Of a stretch of DNA of 64,000 nucleotides, positions 43,976-52,511 are shown in pieces. This DNA comes from Longilinea sp964536805. Lineage in GTDB: Bacteria; Chloroflexota; Anaerolineae; Anaerolineales; Anaerolineaceae. The translations under genes were made by a program, and so were the position numbers. The stretch's first letter is position 1, and each line of letters opens with the position of its first letter. The notes below the pieces were generated by a model, which ran no database searches, had not been told where the DNA came from, and saw nothing but the letters and a program-made list of their open reading frames with translations. The DNA lies in assembly GCA_964536805.1 (NCBI GenBank), contig CAZHYQ010000002.1, positions 1-64,000 of the forward strand, written 5' to 3'.

Positions 43976-44650
43976 CTATTTCTTTTCAGTGCTCTTTCGC
44001 CTGGCAGGTTTTTTGTCTTTCGCACCCTTCGCGGCTTTGGCAGCTTTGGTTTCCTTTGCTTTTTCTTCCTTCGCCTTCTCTTCCTTCGCTTTTGCTTCTT
44101 TCTCTTTGATCTCTTTGGCTTCTTTTTCTTCCTTGGCGTCTTTTTCGGCTTTCTCATCCTTCATGTCGTGCGGGGTCCACAAGGCAACCAATTCGGCAGG
44201 ATTTTCATGAACCCTGATATCTTTCCAGCTTTTTATCGGAAGCGAAAGGTAAGCCACCGAGGCAGTGGATAGTGATTCGACCCGCCCGCTAAGAATTTGC
44301 AAGAGCCCTTCCAAACCAGGATTATGGCCAATCACCAGGATGCGCTCGAGATCATCCGGCATCAAAGACAATAATTCAAGGTAAATATCCGGTTCAGCCA
44401 TATAGAGCGAGTCGAGGTAGGAAACCTCGCCGGTATAATTCATGACTTCCACAACGGCCTCAACCGTCATGCGCGATCTCACGGCTGTGGAGGTAAGAAT
44501 CCGCTGCGGAATCAATTCATTATCTACCAGCAGCTTGCCCATGCGCGGAGCATCCTTCTTTCCGCGTTTGTTCAGGCCGCGTTCATGGTCTTTAATCTCG
44601 GGATGTTTCCAACTGGATTTGGCGTGGCGCATTAGAATGAGTGTTTTCAT
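43976..44650 (-). CDS. sixA: SixA-like phosphohistidine phosphatase with Lys/Glu-rich tail
   Basis: A histidine phosphatase of the RHG superfamily. Start at 44650 (MKTLILMRHAKSSW) gives 224 residues; H9 of LMRHA is the phosphorylated residue and H in VIGHNPGLEG the second. The C-terminal about 65 residues are a low-complexity run of Lys, Glu and Ala (KAKEEKAKEEKAKE and similar), absent in typical SixA proteins of about 160 residues. SixA removes phosphate from His residues of phosphorelay or PTS proteins. The tail might be a charged helix that binds nucleic acid or the cell surface; its role is unknown. Confidence 0.85.
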   Translation of the reverse strand: MKTLILMRHAKSSWKHPEIKDHERGLNKRGKKDAPRMGKLLVDNELIPQRILTSTAVRSRMTVEAVVEVMNYTGEVSYLDSLYMAEPDIYLELLSLMPDDLERILVIGHNPGLEGLLQILSGRVESLSTASVAYLSLPIKSWKDIRVHENPAELVALWTPHDMKDEKAEKDAKEEKEAKEIKEKEAKAKEEKAKEEKAKETKAAKAAKGAKDKKPARRKSTEKK

Positions 44651-44814
44651 ACAACCATCCGTGGGAATTGACTGTTGAGCAAAAATCAAATTAATTTAAC
44701 TGCCTAAAAGTATATCACAGCGCATGAACGGTATGAAGTGGCTAAGCCCTTCCAAAGAAAAAACTCTTAACATTCCGAGACTTTTTTTGGTAGAAAACCA
44801 CTTAGAATAATTAT

Positions 44815-45180
44815 GTGAATGATCTTCCTTTGCGTTTCATTGATGAACCCATTGAAGTCCATTACGACCAGCCGCCGCTGTTTGAGAAGAAACCGGAATG
44901 TCCGCAAGGTTTTCTGTGGCGCGGTGAAGAATTTCGCGTCGTCGAAATGTTGTCTGAATGGCAGGATTTCCGCCGGCGTGGACGCATGGCGCGCAATATG
45001 ATGCCCGTCCACCTGCAGCATGCTTCCCGGGCTGGTTCTTGGGGCGTAGGGCGCTTCTTTTTCCGCGTCCGGGTTGCGTCCGGGCGCATATTTGAAATTT
45101 ACTATGACCGGGCTCCGGATGATTCATCCCGGCGTAAAGGAAACTGGTTCGTGTTTGCTGAAAGAAGCGCATCACAATAA
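44815..45180 (+). CDS. DUF6504-like hypothetical protein
   Basis: A 121-residue soluble protein resembling small DUF6504-type proteins: a Trp/Arg-rich beta barrel core (PQGFLWRGEEFRVVEMLSEWQDFR, FRVRVASGRIFEIYYDRAPDDSSRRKGNWFVFAER). The start is GTG at 44815. A TAGAAT (44803-44808) ends 6 bases before it, so translation should start on a leaderless mRNA. Function unknown. In some actinobacteria relatives lie beside DNA polymerase IV-like genes, but nothing like that is present here. Confidence 0.65.
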   Translation: MNDLPLRFIDEPIEVHYDQPPLFEKKPECPQGFLWRGEEFRVVEMLSEWQDFRRRGRMARNMMPVHLQHASRAGSWGVGRFFFRVRVASGRIFEIYYDRAPDDSSRRKGNWFVFAERSASQ

Positions 45181-45245
45181 TCAAATCATAAACTAAATAT
45201 TATTGAACAAATATTAATTATATATAATAATACTCAAGTTACATA

Positions 45246-45273
45246 TTGACATTATCGCATTCCATGCTAAAAT
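45246..45273 (+). promoter_or_regulatory. Promoter of the DUF2089/SHOCT operon
   Basis: TTGACA (45246-45251), 16-base spacer, TAAAAT (45268-45273), in an AT-rich intergenic patch. The leader to the ATG at 45389 is about 110 bases and contains the GCAGG-rich segment near 45340. Confidence 0.6.
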
Positions 45274-45388
45274 ATTCTCAAATTAGCAGGAATGCCACCC
45301 GAGTAAATCCATTACATCAAATGGCTTTATGGGTTGCAGGTGCTGCAGGTTGTGATTCTTGAATATGAAAAGGTCCGAAGGAGCCCCA

Positions 45389-45829
45389 ATGAATTCGATT
45401 TTAACCAAATGTCCAATCTGCAGCGGTGAACTGGCTGTCACCCGCCTTTATTGCCCGCAATGCGATACCACGATTGAAGGCCACTTTAGCCCGGGACGCA
45501 ACCTGTTTGCCAACCTGTCCCCAGAACAGATGCAATTCGCACTGACGTTCATCCGCTGCGAAGGCCGGCTCAACCGGATGGAAGAAGAACTGAATCTCTC
45601 CTACCCGACCTTGCGCAACCGTTTGAATGATGTCATTCGCGGGCTGGGATTTGAACCCGGCAAGGAAGAAATCCAGCCGCAAATTATCCGGCTGAGTGCA
45701 GAGGACCGCCTGCGGATTTTAGACGACCTTTCACAGGGCAAGATTTCATCCGAGGATGCCCAACAACAGCTCCGCGGCGTGAAAAAAGCCGAGGCGGTCG
45801 AGGGTGATCTGCAAGGAAGGAAGGGTTAA
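45389..45829 (+). CDS. DUF2089 protein (zinc ribbon plus HTH-like domain)
   Basis: A 146-residue DUF2089 protein. N-terminal zinc ribbon with CPIC (about residues 8-11) and CPQC (24-27), then a helical region FIRCEGRLNRMEEELNLSYPTLRNRLNDVIRGLGF that reads as a sigma-70-region-4/HTH-like DNA-binding domain. It ends with a SHOCT-like stretch EDRLRILDDLSQGKISSEDAQQQL. GAAGGAG lies 5 bases before the ATG at 45389. It likely regulates transcription; target unknown. The next gene, 2 bases on, carries the same SHOCT-like motif. Confidence 0.82.
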   Translation: MNSILTKCPICSGELAVTRLYCPQCDTTIEGHFSPGRNLFANLSPEQMQFALTFIRCEGRLNRMEEELNLSYPTLRNRLNDVIRGLGFEPGKEEIQPQIIRLSAEDRLRILDDLSQGKISSEDAQQQLRGVKKAEAVEGDLQGRKG

Positions 45830-45831
45830 TC

Positions 45832-46224
45832 ATGGTACAGACAGAAGAACGCCTGCGGGTATTAAAAATGCTTCAGGAAGGCAAAATTTCTGCCAGTCAG
45901 GCAGCCCAATTGCTTGAAGCCCTGGAAGATATTCCTTCCCCAAATTCCGTAAAGACTCCGGCAGCCGCAGCCATTCCCAGCCGCCCGGGCAAGTGGTTTC
46001 GCGTCCGTGTCACCGATACCGACAGCGGCAAGACGCGCGTCAATGTTCGCCTCCCATTAAACATGGTTTCCGCCGGTGTGAAGATGGGCATGCGTTTTTC
46101 ACCCGAAGTGGAAGGTCTGGACGTAAACGAGTTGATGGCGTTCATCAATTCCGGCGAGGTCGGCCAGATTGTCGACGTCATGGATGAAAAAGACGGCGAA
46201 CACGTCGAGGTTTTCATCGAGTAA
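45832..46224 (+). CDS. SHOCT-like domain protein (YvlB/LiaX-related N-terminus)
   Basis: A 130-residue protein starting with the SHOCT-like helix pair EERLRVLKMLQEGKISASQAAQLLEALE (6-33), similar to the tail of the upstream DUF2089 protein. A Pro/Ala linker follows, then a globular region FRVRVTDTDSGKTRVNVRLPLNMVSAGVKMGMRF ending in EDGEHVEVFIE-type strands. Such domains appear in membrane-stress proteins such as YvlB. It is cotranscribed with the DUF2089 gene; the function is unknown but the pair behaves like a module. Confidence 0.75.
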   Translation: MVQTEERLRVLKMLQEGKISASQAAQLLEALEDIPSPNSVKTPAAAAIPSRPGKWFRVRVTDTDSGKTRVNVRLPLNMVSAGVKMGMRFSPEVEGLDVNELMAFINSGEVGQIVDVMDEKDGEHVEVFIE

Positions 46225-46302
46225 TGATTCAAGCCGAACCTGGCTGGCGACCAGGGTGCACCACAACTGGCAGCCAAGTAAAGCGCAAACCTTGAAGCTA
46301 CA

Positions 46303-46334
46303 AAAAAGCGGCGTCCATTGGGACGCCGCTTTTT
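46303..46334. terminator. Strong bidirectional terminator
   Basis: AAAAAGCGGCGTCC (46303-46316) with GGACGCCGCTTTTT (46321-46334), a 14-bp stem with a 4-base loop and A/T tracts on both sides, between the SHOCT gene and the convergent desaturase. Confidence 0.93.
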
Positions 46335-46355
46335 AGTAATCACCGAACCAGGCAG

Positions 46356-47426
46356 CTAAAGCATATCGTGAAAGCTCAGCATGCGGTTGCGGTTGCTTTC
46401 ATCAATGAGTGCCAGACGAACGGTGCGAAATCCATTGCGAAACGAAATGACCTGGGTATGCTTTTGTATCAAGGCATTTTTCCGATAGCAGGCTTCCAAA
46501 TTGTAGTTTGGAATGCGCGGGCTGAGGTGGTGGATTTGGTGAAAGCCAATGTTGCCCGTGAACCATTGGAGTAGACGCGGCAGTTGATAATAGGAAGCAC
46601 CAAGCAGCGCCGAGGCGACATAGTTCCACTCTTCGTCGCGTGCCCAGTACACTCCTTCGAACTGGTGCTGGACGTAAAACATCCAGATGCCGGTCATGCC
46701 CGCCAACCAGACGACGGGAAGGATGATTCTGAGGTAATTCCACACGCCGCCAAACAGGATGCTCCCAAATACAACGGCCGCCAGAATCCCAAAATCTGTC
46801 CATAGAACATTCAGGTTTTCCTTGCGGCCAAATTTTGGCATGGGCAGTCTGTGCATGATGAAGAATGTAAAAACCGGTCCCAGTCCAAACATGATCAACG
46901 GAAATCGGAAAAGCTGGTATCCAATCCGCTGAATCAGCGGCAGGGCGCGGTATTCCTCCACCGTCAGCGTGGTCACATCGCCCACGCCGCGCTTATCCAG
47001 GTTGCCGCTGGTGGCATGGTGCACGGCATGCGCGTGCCACCAATGCTCGCTTGGAGTCCAAACCAAAACACCCAACAGGAAGCCAACAATCTTATTCGCC
47101 TGGCGGGAAGGGAAAAATGAGTTGTGTCCGCAATCATGGAAGAAGATAAAAGTCCGCACCAATAAACCAGCGCTGGGAATTGCCAGGGCCAGCGTTAGCC
47201 AGTAGGAAATTTCCAGACTGCGGTACATCGCATACATCATTGCGAAGAACGGCAGTAATGTCGTCACCAGTTGCAGCACTGCTTTGCGCGTGTCTGCACG
47301 CTGGTAGGGTGCCAGTAAGGGGTTTAGTTCTTTCATGGTCGGCAGCGCTGCGGCTGTTGGCGCTGAATCGATGGGGGCAGGAGCTAATTCTAATTCAGGT
47401 GGAGCAGTTTCAAGGACAATACTCAT
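46356..47426 (-). CDS. Membrane fatty acid desaturase
   Basis: A 356-residue di-iron acyl-lipid desaturase in the membrane. The three His boxes are complete: HDCGH (97-101), HWWHAHAVHH (128-137) and HQIHH (about 299-303). Four hydrophobic segments and the FFPSRQANK loop suit a delta-12/omega-type (DesA-like) enzyme. It places double bonds in membrane lipids, often for adaptation to cold, using O2 and an electron donor; this suggests at least microaerobic life. It converges with the SHOCT gene across a terminator. Confidence 0.9.
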   Translation of the reverse strand: MSIVLETAPPELELAPAPIDSAPTAAALPTMKELNPLLAPYQRADTRKAVLQLVTTLLPFFAMMYAMYRSLEISYWLTLALAIPSAGLLVRTFIFFHDCGHNSFFPSRQANKIVGFLLGVLVWTPSEHWWHAHAVHHATSGNLDKRGVGDVTTLTVEEYRALPLIQRIGYQLFRFPLIMFGLGPVFTFFIMHRLPMPKFGRKENLNVLWTDFGILAAVVFGSILFGGVWNYLRIILPVVWLAGMTGIWMFYVQHQFEGVYWARDEEWNYVASALLGASYYQLPRLLQWFTGNIGFHQIHHLSPRIPNYNLEACYRKNALIQKHTQVISFRNGFRTVRLALIDESNRNRMLSFHDML

Positions 47427-47481
47427 AATTTTTGTCTCCTAATTCGGCTTAAAGTTTACAAAAATAGTTAACATATGCAAA

Positions 47482-47507
47482 CACCCTGGCATCACATTGC
47501 CAGGGTG
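47482..47507 (-). terminator. Hairpin terminator candidate after the AspT-type gene
   Basis: CACCCTGGC (47482-47490) with GCCAGGGTG (47499-47507), 8-base loop; on the minus strand a short U-run follows. It lies between the transporter stop (47556) and the desaturase start (47426). Confidence 0.65.
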
Positions 47508-47555
47508 CATTTATGTTGAATTTACTGTGACGGTCATATGACCATCAGCCAGGTC

Positions 47556-49208
47556 CTAAAGAAAGATGATCAATAGTATCTGTGCAAGCAGGATTTTTAC
47601 GATCATTGCCACCGGGTAGACGGTGGCATAACCGATATTGGGCAGTTCATTGCCGCTCTGTTCGAGCGCAAAGCCCAGCACGGCCGGCTGCGTTTGCAGA
47701 CCGGCCAGCACGCCCACCATCATGCCCATTGGAATATGCAAAAGCTTATACCCTACCCACAAGGTTACCAGCGCGGTGATGCACGTCAGTCCAGCACCCA
47801 CCGCCAGCACCAGCCAACCGTCGCCCTGTTGCAGGGTGGAAAAGAAGGCATAACCGGCACGGGTACCAATGCCGGCCAGGAACAGGACCAGACCGATTTG
47901 CCGCAGGGTCAGGTTGGCGCTGTAAGGCATTTCCCAGATGATTGGTCCCGTCCGTCCCATTGCGCCAAACACCAGGGCTGTCACCAGCGTACCGCCGGCA
48001 ATGCCCAGGCGCAGCGTTACCCCTCCCGGCAGCGGAATGGGAATCATGCCAACCAGCAGGCCCAGCGCAACCCCCAACCCGAAGGCCAAAACATCGATTT
48101 CGCTGACTGCCCGGTATGAATCGCCAAAAAAATTGGCCACCAGGCCTAATTTATCATGAGGAGCGAGCACACGGACCTGGTCGCCCAATGCCAGCACAGT
48201 ATCGCCGTGCGGCAAAATTTCCAGGTCGCCGCGGCGAATCCGGCTGACGATGGCGCCAAACCGTTCGCCCAGGCGCAGATCGCGCAGCCGCCGCCCGGCC
48301 ATGGCCGGATTCGAGACAAAAACGCGCCGTTTGTCATAAACGCTCAGGTCGAACTCAAGCCGTTCCGTTGCGGGTTGACCCAACATGGCGGTCACCCGTT
48401 CGAGATCGTCCTTGCGGCCCACCACGCTCAGCAAATCGCCCGCTGCCAGGCAGTCCTGACCTGTCACCAGATGAACCTGGCCGTCATGTTTGATGCGGCT
48501 GAAGACGACATCCCAATCATTGCGCGAAACCAATTCAGCAATCGTAATCGGCTGGTTGACCACCACTAGTACGGTACAGCTTTCCAACGGCTCCTGGGCA
48601 ACGCCGTATTCACGCGCATTTTCCATTTCAGCGTGGTAGTCAACCTTCCATACGCGCTGAAGCAGGTAAATGACCAGCAGCATGCCCAACACCCCCACCG
48701 GGTAGGTCAAAGAGTAGGCAATCACAGGTTCGGCGCTCATCTGTTCCAATAGCCCGGCCGGTGCGACAGCGCGGATATGTTCCAACACCCCCGCCAGCGC
48801 TGGCGTGTTGGTCAGGCTGCCGGCAAACATACCCGCCGCCAGGGGAGTCTTGATAGCAAACAATAACTTGGCGGTTGCGGTGAGAGCGCCAGCCAGCAGC
48901 AGTACACCCAACACCAGCAGGTTACTCTTCATTCCCTGCCGGCGCAGAGAACCAAAGAATACTGAACCGCTGCTCAGCCCGATAGTATAAACGAACAGCA
49001 CCAGTCCCAGGTTGTAAACCACATCCGGCAGCTTCAGATTTGGATCCAACGCGCCGAAGGCCAATCCGACAAACAAAACCGCGGATACGCCCAGGCTGGC
49101 GCCGCCAATTTTCAATCTGCCCAACGGATAGCCAATGGCCGCCACCAGAAAGAGCAAAAGGAGCGGATTATCGCGCAAAACCTGTACGACCGCCGCGAGG
49201 ATGTTCAT
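47556..49208 (-). CDS. AspT/YidE-type antiporter with two TrkA-C domains
   Basis: A 550-residue membrane carrier of the aspartate:alanine exchanger family. Two membrane halves (about 1-165 and 375-550) with ASPT-like duplication flank a cytoplasmic region containing two TrkA-C domains (FDLSVYDKRRVFVSNPAMAGRRLRDLRLGERFGAIVSRIRRGD and the preceding PITIAELVSRNDWDVVFSRIKHDG). Segments such as GMFAGSLTNTPALAGVLEHI and GVLAGLQTQPAVLGFALEQSG carry the paired Asn/Gln-Thr-Pro signature. The substrate is unknown; regulation by a nucleotide or ligand through TrkA-C is likely. Confidence 0.9.
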   Translation of the reverse strand: MNILAAVVQVLRDNPLLLLFLVAAIGYPLGRLKIGGASLGVSAVLFVGLAFGALDPNLKLPDVVYNLGLVLFVYTIGLSSGSVFFGSLRRQGMKSNLLVLGVLLLAGALTATAKLLFAIKTPLAAGMFAGSLTNTPALAGVLEHIRAVAPAGLLEQMSAEPVIAYSLTYPVGVLGMLLVIYLLQRVWKVDYHAEMENAREYGVAQEPLESCTVLVVVNQPITIAELVSRNDWDVVFSRIKHDGQVHLVTGQDCLAAGDLLSVVGRKDDLERVTAMLGQPATERLEFDLSVYDKRRVFVSNPAMAGRRLRDLRLGERFGAIVSRIRRGDLEILPHGDTVLALGDQVRVLAPHDKLGLVANFFGDSYRAVSEIDVLAFGLGVALGLLVGMIPIPLPGGVTLRLGIAGGTLVTALVFGAMGRTGPIIWEMPYSANLTLRQIGLVLFLAGIGTRAGYAFFSTLQQGDGWLVLAVGAGLTCITALVTLWVGYKLLHIPMGMMVGVLAGLQTQPAVLGFALEQSGNELPNIGYATVYPVAMIVKILLAQILLIIFL

Positions 49209-49215
49209 TTATTCT

Positions 49216-49974
49216 TTATTGAAGTAATTTAATAAAAGCCAGCCCGCCAAAAAGCAACGTGACAACCGCACCAACAATCAGCGTCTGGTTTGAATCGCGT
49301 TGATCCACCAATTCAAAACCGCCCAGAGTTTGGGTCACTTTCCATAATGGACCGCCAAACCATGCCAGCAACAGGCCGCCCAACAGCCCGCCCAAATGGC
49401 CGTTATTATCAATGCTGCCGGTAAACCCAAGCGCCAGATTGATTACGACGATAAAAGCGACGTTGGCAAGCATGGAGCGTGCGTTGCGGAAGAGTTTTCG
49501 GTTCTGGTAGATAAAAATCCCTTCGGCAGCCACCAGGCCAAATATGGCGGTCGAGGCTCCCAGGGAGGGCGCTGGCGTGAGCAAAAATGATAGCACATTG
49601 CCCGCGAACCCGCTCACCAGGTAAAGAATTGCATAGCGCAAATGTCCGTATTGCTGCTCCAGCCCGCGGCCGATCACGTAGAGGGCATACATGTTGAAGA
49701 AAATGTGCGTGATCGAGCCATGCAGCCACATCGGTGTCACCAAGCGCCAATATTGACCTGCGATGATCAACGCGTTAACCTTCATCCCGTAGGCTGCCGG
49801 TAGATCGACCCCCATGGTGGATTGCGTGATCATTTGCGCTGCATAAACCAGCACGCAGGACACAATCAAAAAGTAGGTCACGTAAGGGTTGCGGGTCGGC
49901 AGCCGCCAACGGACTGCCGGTTCAGGCGGCGCGCTGACCGGGATATCGCTTTGAGCTGAATGGGAAATGTTCAT
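49216..49974 (-). CDS. Rhomboid intramembrane serine protease
   Basis: A 252-residue protease with six membrane segments: catalytic S141 (LGASTAIFG) and H193 (NNGHLGGLLGG), plus the WRLVTPMWLHGSITHIFFNMYAL loop typical of the family. The start at 49974 overlaps the gmk stop by 4 bases (ATGA), so it is translationally coupled to guanylate kinase. It cleaves transmembrane substrates; no dedicated partner is visible. A cytoplasmic N-terminal tail of about 30 residues precedes the first segment. Confidence 0.9.
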   Translation of the reverse strand: MNISHSAQSDIPVSAPPEPAVRWRLPTRNPYVTYFLIVSCVLVYAAQMITQSTMGVDLPAAYGMKVNALIIAGQYWRLVTPMWLHGSITHIFFNMYALYVIGRGLEQQYGHLRYAILYLVSGFAGNVLSFLLTPAPSLGASTAIFGLVAAEGIFIYQNRKLFRNARSMLANVAFIVVINLALGFTGSIDNNGHLGGLLGGLLLAWFGGPLWKVTQTLGGFELVDQRDSNQTLIVGAVVTLLFGGLAFIKLLQ

Positions 49975-50609
49975 ATATTTACCTTGCGGTGTGGATTGCG
50001 CATGTGTTCGCTTTGAATGATCGATATGATCGAATCCACCGTCGCGTCCAGGCAGCAATACTTATTGGTAACAATGTAGTCGAAAATTGGCAGCATTTCC
50101 AGTTCTCCCGGAGCGGCTGCAATGCGTTGTTCAATCTGATCTTGCGTATCGGTTTTGCGGCCCAACAACATTTCGCGCCAATCCTCCTTGCTGGCTGGCG
50201 TGATGAAAATCAGCAGTGCTTCAGGGATCAATTCACGAAACTTGCGGGCACCCTGCACATCCACCCGCATAATTACATCCAATCCGCTGTCCATGGCGTT
50301 CTTGACCTGATCGCGTGGAACGCCTTTGTAATCTTTGTAAACCAACGCGCATTCAATAAACTCATTGTTGTCGATCATTTCCTGAAAACGCTCATGCGAA
50401 ACAAACAGGTAATCGACCCCTTCCTGCTCCGTTGAACGGGGAGGCCGCGTTGTGGCAGTCACAATTTTATGCAGCGGCATACCTCGTTTCAGCAGCCCTT
50501 CAATGACGGCATCCTTCCCAACCCCTGAGAGCCCGGAGATGACGATGAAGAGCGGCTGCGGTTTTTGCAGGTCGAATGTTAGGGTCGCGTTGTTTACAAT
50601 TTGGTCCAT
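49971..50609 (-). CDS. gmk: Guanylate kinase
   Basis: Phosphorylates GMP to GDP. A 212-residue enzyme with P-loop GLSGVGKD, where the usual GPSG reads GLSG. TATTRPPRSTEQEGVDYLFVS and FIECALVYKDYKGVPRDQV (GMP-binding) follow, and DVQGARKFRE. The first ATG at 50609 starts in an N-terminal extension of about 17 residues. It is upstream of the rhomboid gene on the same strand. Confidence 0.93.
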   Translation of the reverse strand: MDQIVNNATLTFDLQKPQPLFIVISGLSGVGKDAVIEGLLKRGMPLHKIVTATTRPPRSTEQEGVDYLFVSHERFQEMIDNNEFIECALVYKDYKGVPRDQVKNAMDSGLDVIMRVDVQGARKFRELIPEALLIFITPASKEDWREMLLGRKTDTQDQIEQRIAAAPGELEMLPIFDYIVTNKYCCLDATVDSIISIIQSEHMRNPHRKVNI

Positions 50610-50707
50610 AAGAAAATATCCCGCTCCAATCCCAATTATTTCTACGGAAATCTAATAGTAGCATGATTATAATGGATTAAGGATGAACTACAACCGGAGG
50701 ATTCTGC

Positions 50708-51100
50708 ATGCCGACGTACGAATATCGCTGTCTCGACTGCCATAAACGCTTTGATATTTTCTTGAAGTTTTCCGAATATGGCGTAAAGCAAGTTGTCTGC
50801 CCATATTGCCAGAGCAGCAATGTGCAGCGCCGCATCGGGAAAATCCGCGTTGCCCGGTCGGATGAAAGCCGGCTTTCAAACATGGCCGACCCTGCCAGGT
50901 TGTCAGGACTGGATGAAGATCCGCGCGCGCTCGGGAAGATGATGCGCGAAATGAGCCATGAAGTGGGCGAGGATATGGGCGGCGAATTTGACGAGGTTGT
51001 CTCGCGCCTTGAATCAGGCCAAAACCCTGAGGACATCGAGAAGGAATTGCCCGACCTGGGCACGGGTTCTGGTATGGGAATGGATGACGAAGATTACTGA
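50708..51100 (+). CDS. FmdB-family zinc-ribbon regulatory protein
   Basis: A 130-residue protein. N-terminal zinc ribbon MPTYEYRCLDCHKRFDIFLKF with CxxC (8-11) and CPYC (32-35), followed by an acidic tail with MREMSHEVGEDMGGEFDEV and Gly/Met-rich end. FmdB-type proteins are putative regulators. A ribosome site (GGAGG) lies 7 bases before the ATG. It overlaps the 3' end of the convergent HExxH gene by 7 bases. Confidence 0.85.
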   Translation: MPTYEYRCLDCHKRFDIFLKFSEYGVKQVVCPYCQSSNVQRRIGKIRVARSDESRLSNMADPARLSGLDEDPRALGKMMREMSHEVGEDMGGEFDEVVSRLESGQNPEDIEKELPDLGTGSGMGMDDEDY

Positions 51101-52380
51101 TTCGATACGACAGGCGCTGTGACCAGGTTTTTCAACTTATCAAAAGATGTCAACCAGGAAATCCGGTTGAGAAATTCGGCCAATGTGCCGGTTTCAGCTC
51201 GCAGTGCCCGCACAGCCGGTCCAACCGGGTCGCGCCCGAACGCGCCAACAGGCGTATCGGCATAGGCGCCGTGGAATGCAAAATAAGCCTGGTTCAAGCG
51301 GCGAATCTGGTAGCCGTTATCCCAAAAGAAACGGCGGCGGGCTTCCATATATTCCTCGGCCTGGCTAATTTTTCCTTCCGCCAATAAGGCATCGACCTTT
51401 AAGCGGGTGGTGTGCATTTCAGCACGGTAATCAAAGGACTGGGCTGTTTGCGACCCGGATTCCATCCATTGCGGCGGAGAAATCTGTTCCACAAAGGGTA
51501 ACGCGGGCACCTGGTCGGGAAAATAGCTGCGCATGATCAACCGGCCCACCTCGCCGCCAACGATCGAGGCGGTGGTTTCATTCATGGTGCGCAATTCGGA
51601 AGTGGTGGAATAATTCCATCCCAATGGGCGAAAATCGAGGTAGTTATGCGTCCATTCATGGACGATGGTATCGCTCAGCCACGACAAATCAGCCGTGGAT
51701 GCCACCATGGGCGGATAAGTTCCCATGCCCCCAATTTCCACCACCAGCGCCGAAACATTGAGACTCTTTTCAACCCGCTGTTCCAGCAAAGTAATTTGTT
51801 CGAGGGTTAAATCGGGCAGCAGCGAGATGATCGCATCCTGCCGAATGGTATCGCGCGGTGAAACAATCAAAGCCAGCGGCAGCGGGGTGACATGGTACAG
51901 GAGCGGCGGAAGGGTCTGACCGCCCAATGCCAGCCCCGTTTCAGCCAATGCCTGGCTGGCTTGCTGCTGCAAAATGGATTCGCAGATCGGCTCCAGTTGG
52001 CGGCGCTGGTTTTGCAGATCGGTCTGTTTGACCACCAGGTCATGGGCAGCCATTTGCGGATCTGCCACCTGCGGATCGGCGTAGATCTGATCGATCTTGC
52101 TTTGCATGTCCGCCAGGTCGGAAATCAGCTTCATGCAGCTTTGTACAGTGCGTTCCTGATCCGCCGCAGCAAGGTAGCGTTGCGCTCCCAGGGCGCTTTG
52201 GGTGAGTTTTAAGAAAACCGCGTCCCATTCCCAGGCGGTGTAATCGAATTCGATGCCGCGTGTAAATGCCCTCACTCGTTCAGTGAAATCCGCCGGCATA
52301 TAAACGCTGTTTGCCAGCATGAAAACGCATATGATGGCCGAAATCAGGATGGCTTCGATGGACCGGAATATTGCTTTCAT
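51094..52380 (-). CDS. Membrane-anchored HExxH metalloprotease-like protein, unknown family
   Basis: A 428-residue protein from the ATG at 52380 (the frame extends 3 codons to a TTG). A hydrophobic N-terminal helix (about 5-25) anchors it, with the rest outside. The middle is helical with long Gln/Leu-rich coils (about 75-150). HEWTH (241-245) is a zinc-metallopeptidase motif; E268 in MNETTASIVGGE, 23 residues later, is a good gluzincin-type third ligand. No known family is recognised. TATAAT (minus strand 52395-52390) ends 9 bases from the ATG, so the mRNA is nearly leaderless. Divergent from the MacA-like gene. Confidence 0.65.
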   Translation of the reverse strand: MKAIFRSIEAILISAIICVFMLANSVYMPADFTERVRAFTRGIEFDYTAWEWDAVFLKLTQSALGAQRYLAAADQERTVQSCMKLISDLADMQSKIDQIYADPQVADPQMAAHDLVVKQTDLQNQRRQLEPICESILQQQASQALAETGLALGGQTLPPLLYHVTPLPLALIVSPRDTIRQDAIISLLPDLTLEQITLLEQRVEKSLNVSALVVEIGGMGTYPPMVASTADLSWLSDTIVHEWTHNYLDFRPLGWNYSTTSELRTMNETTASIVGGEVGRLIMRSYFPDQVPALPFVEQISPPQWMESGSQTAQSFDYRAEMHTTRLKVDALLAEGKISQAEEYMEARRRFFWDNGYQIRRLNQAYFAFHGAYADTPVGAFGRDPVGPAVRALRAETGTLAEFLNRISWLTSFDKLKNLVTAPVVSNQ

Positions 52381-52511
52381 GTCTGGCAAATTATACCTTA
52401 GACATTTTCACCAGAAATTTAATCCAAGGTGATATGATATGTTCTGAAAACATTACATATATAAAAAATGCTGATGATTTAAAGATCATTGAGGGGAAGG
52501 AAACAAATCGA

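Noticed and set aside
43976..44180. Short purine repeats (AAGAAGG-like) as a tandem-repeat or CRISPR-like element
   Set aside because: They code for the Lys/Glu-rich tail of the SixA-like protein; there are no spacers or regular period.
48146..48569. Plus-strand frame opposite the TrkA-C region of the AspT-type transporter
   Set aside because: Shadow of the minus-strand transporter, with no independent signals.
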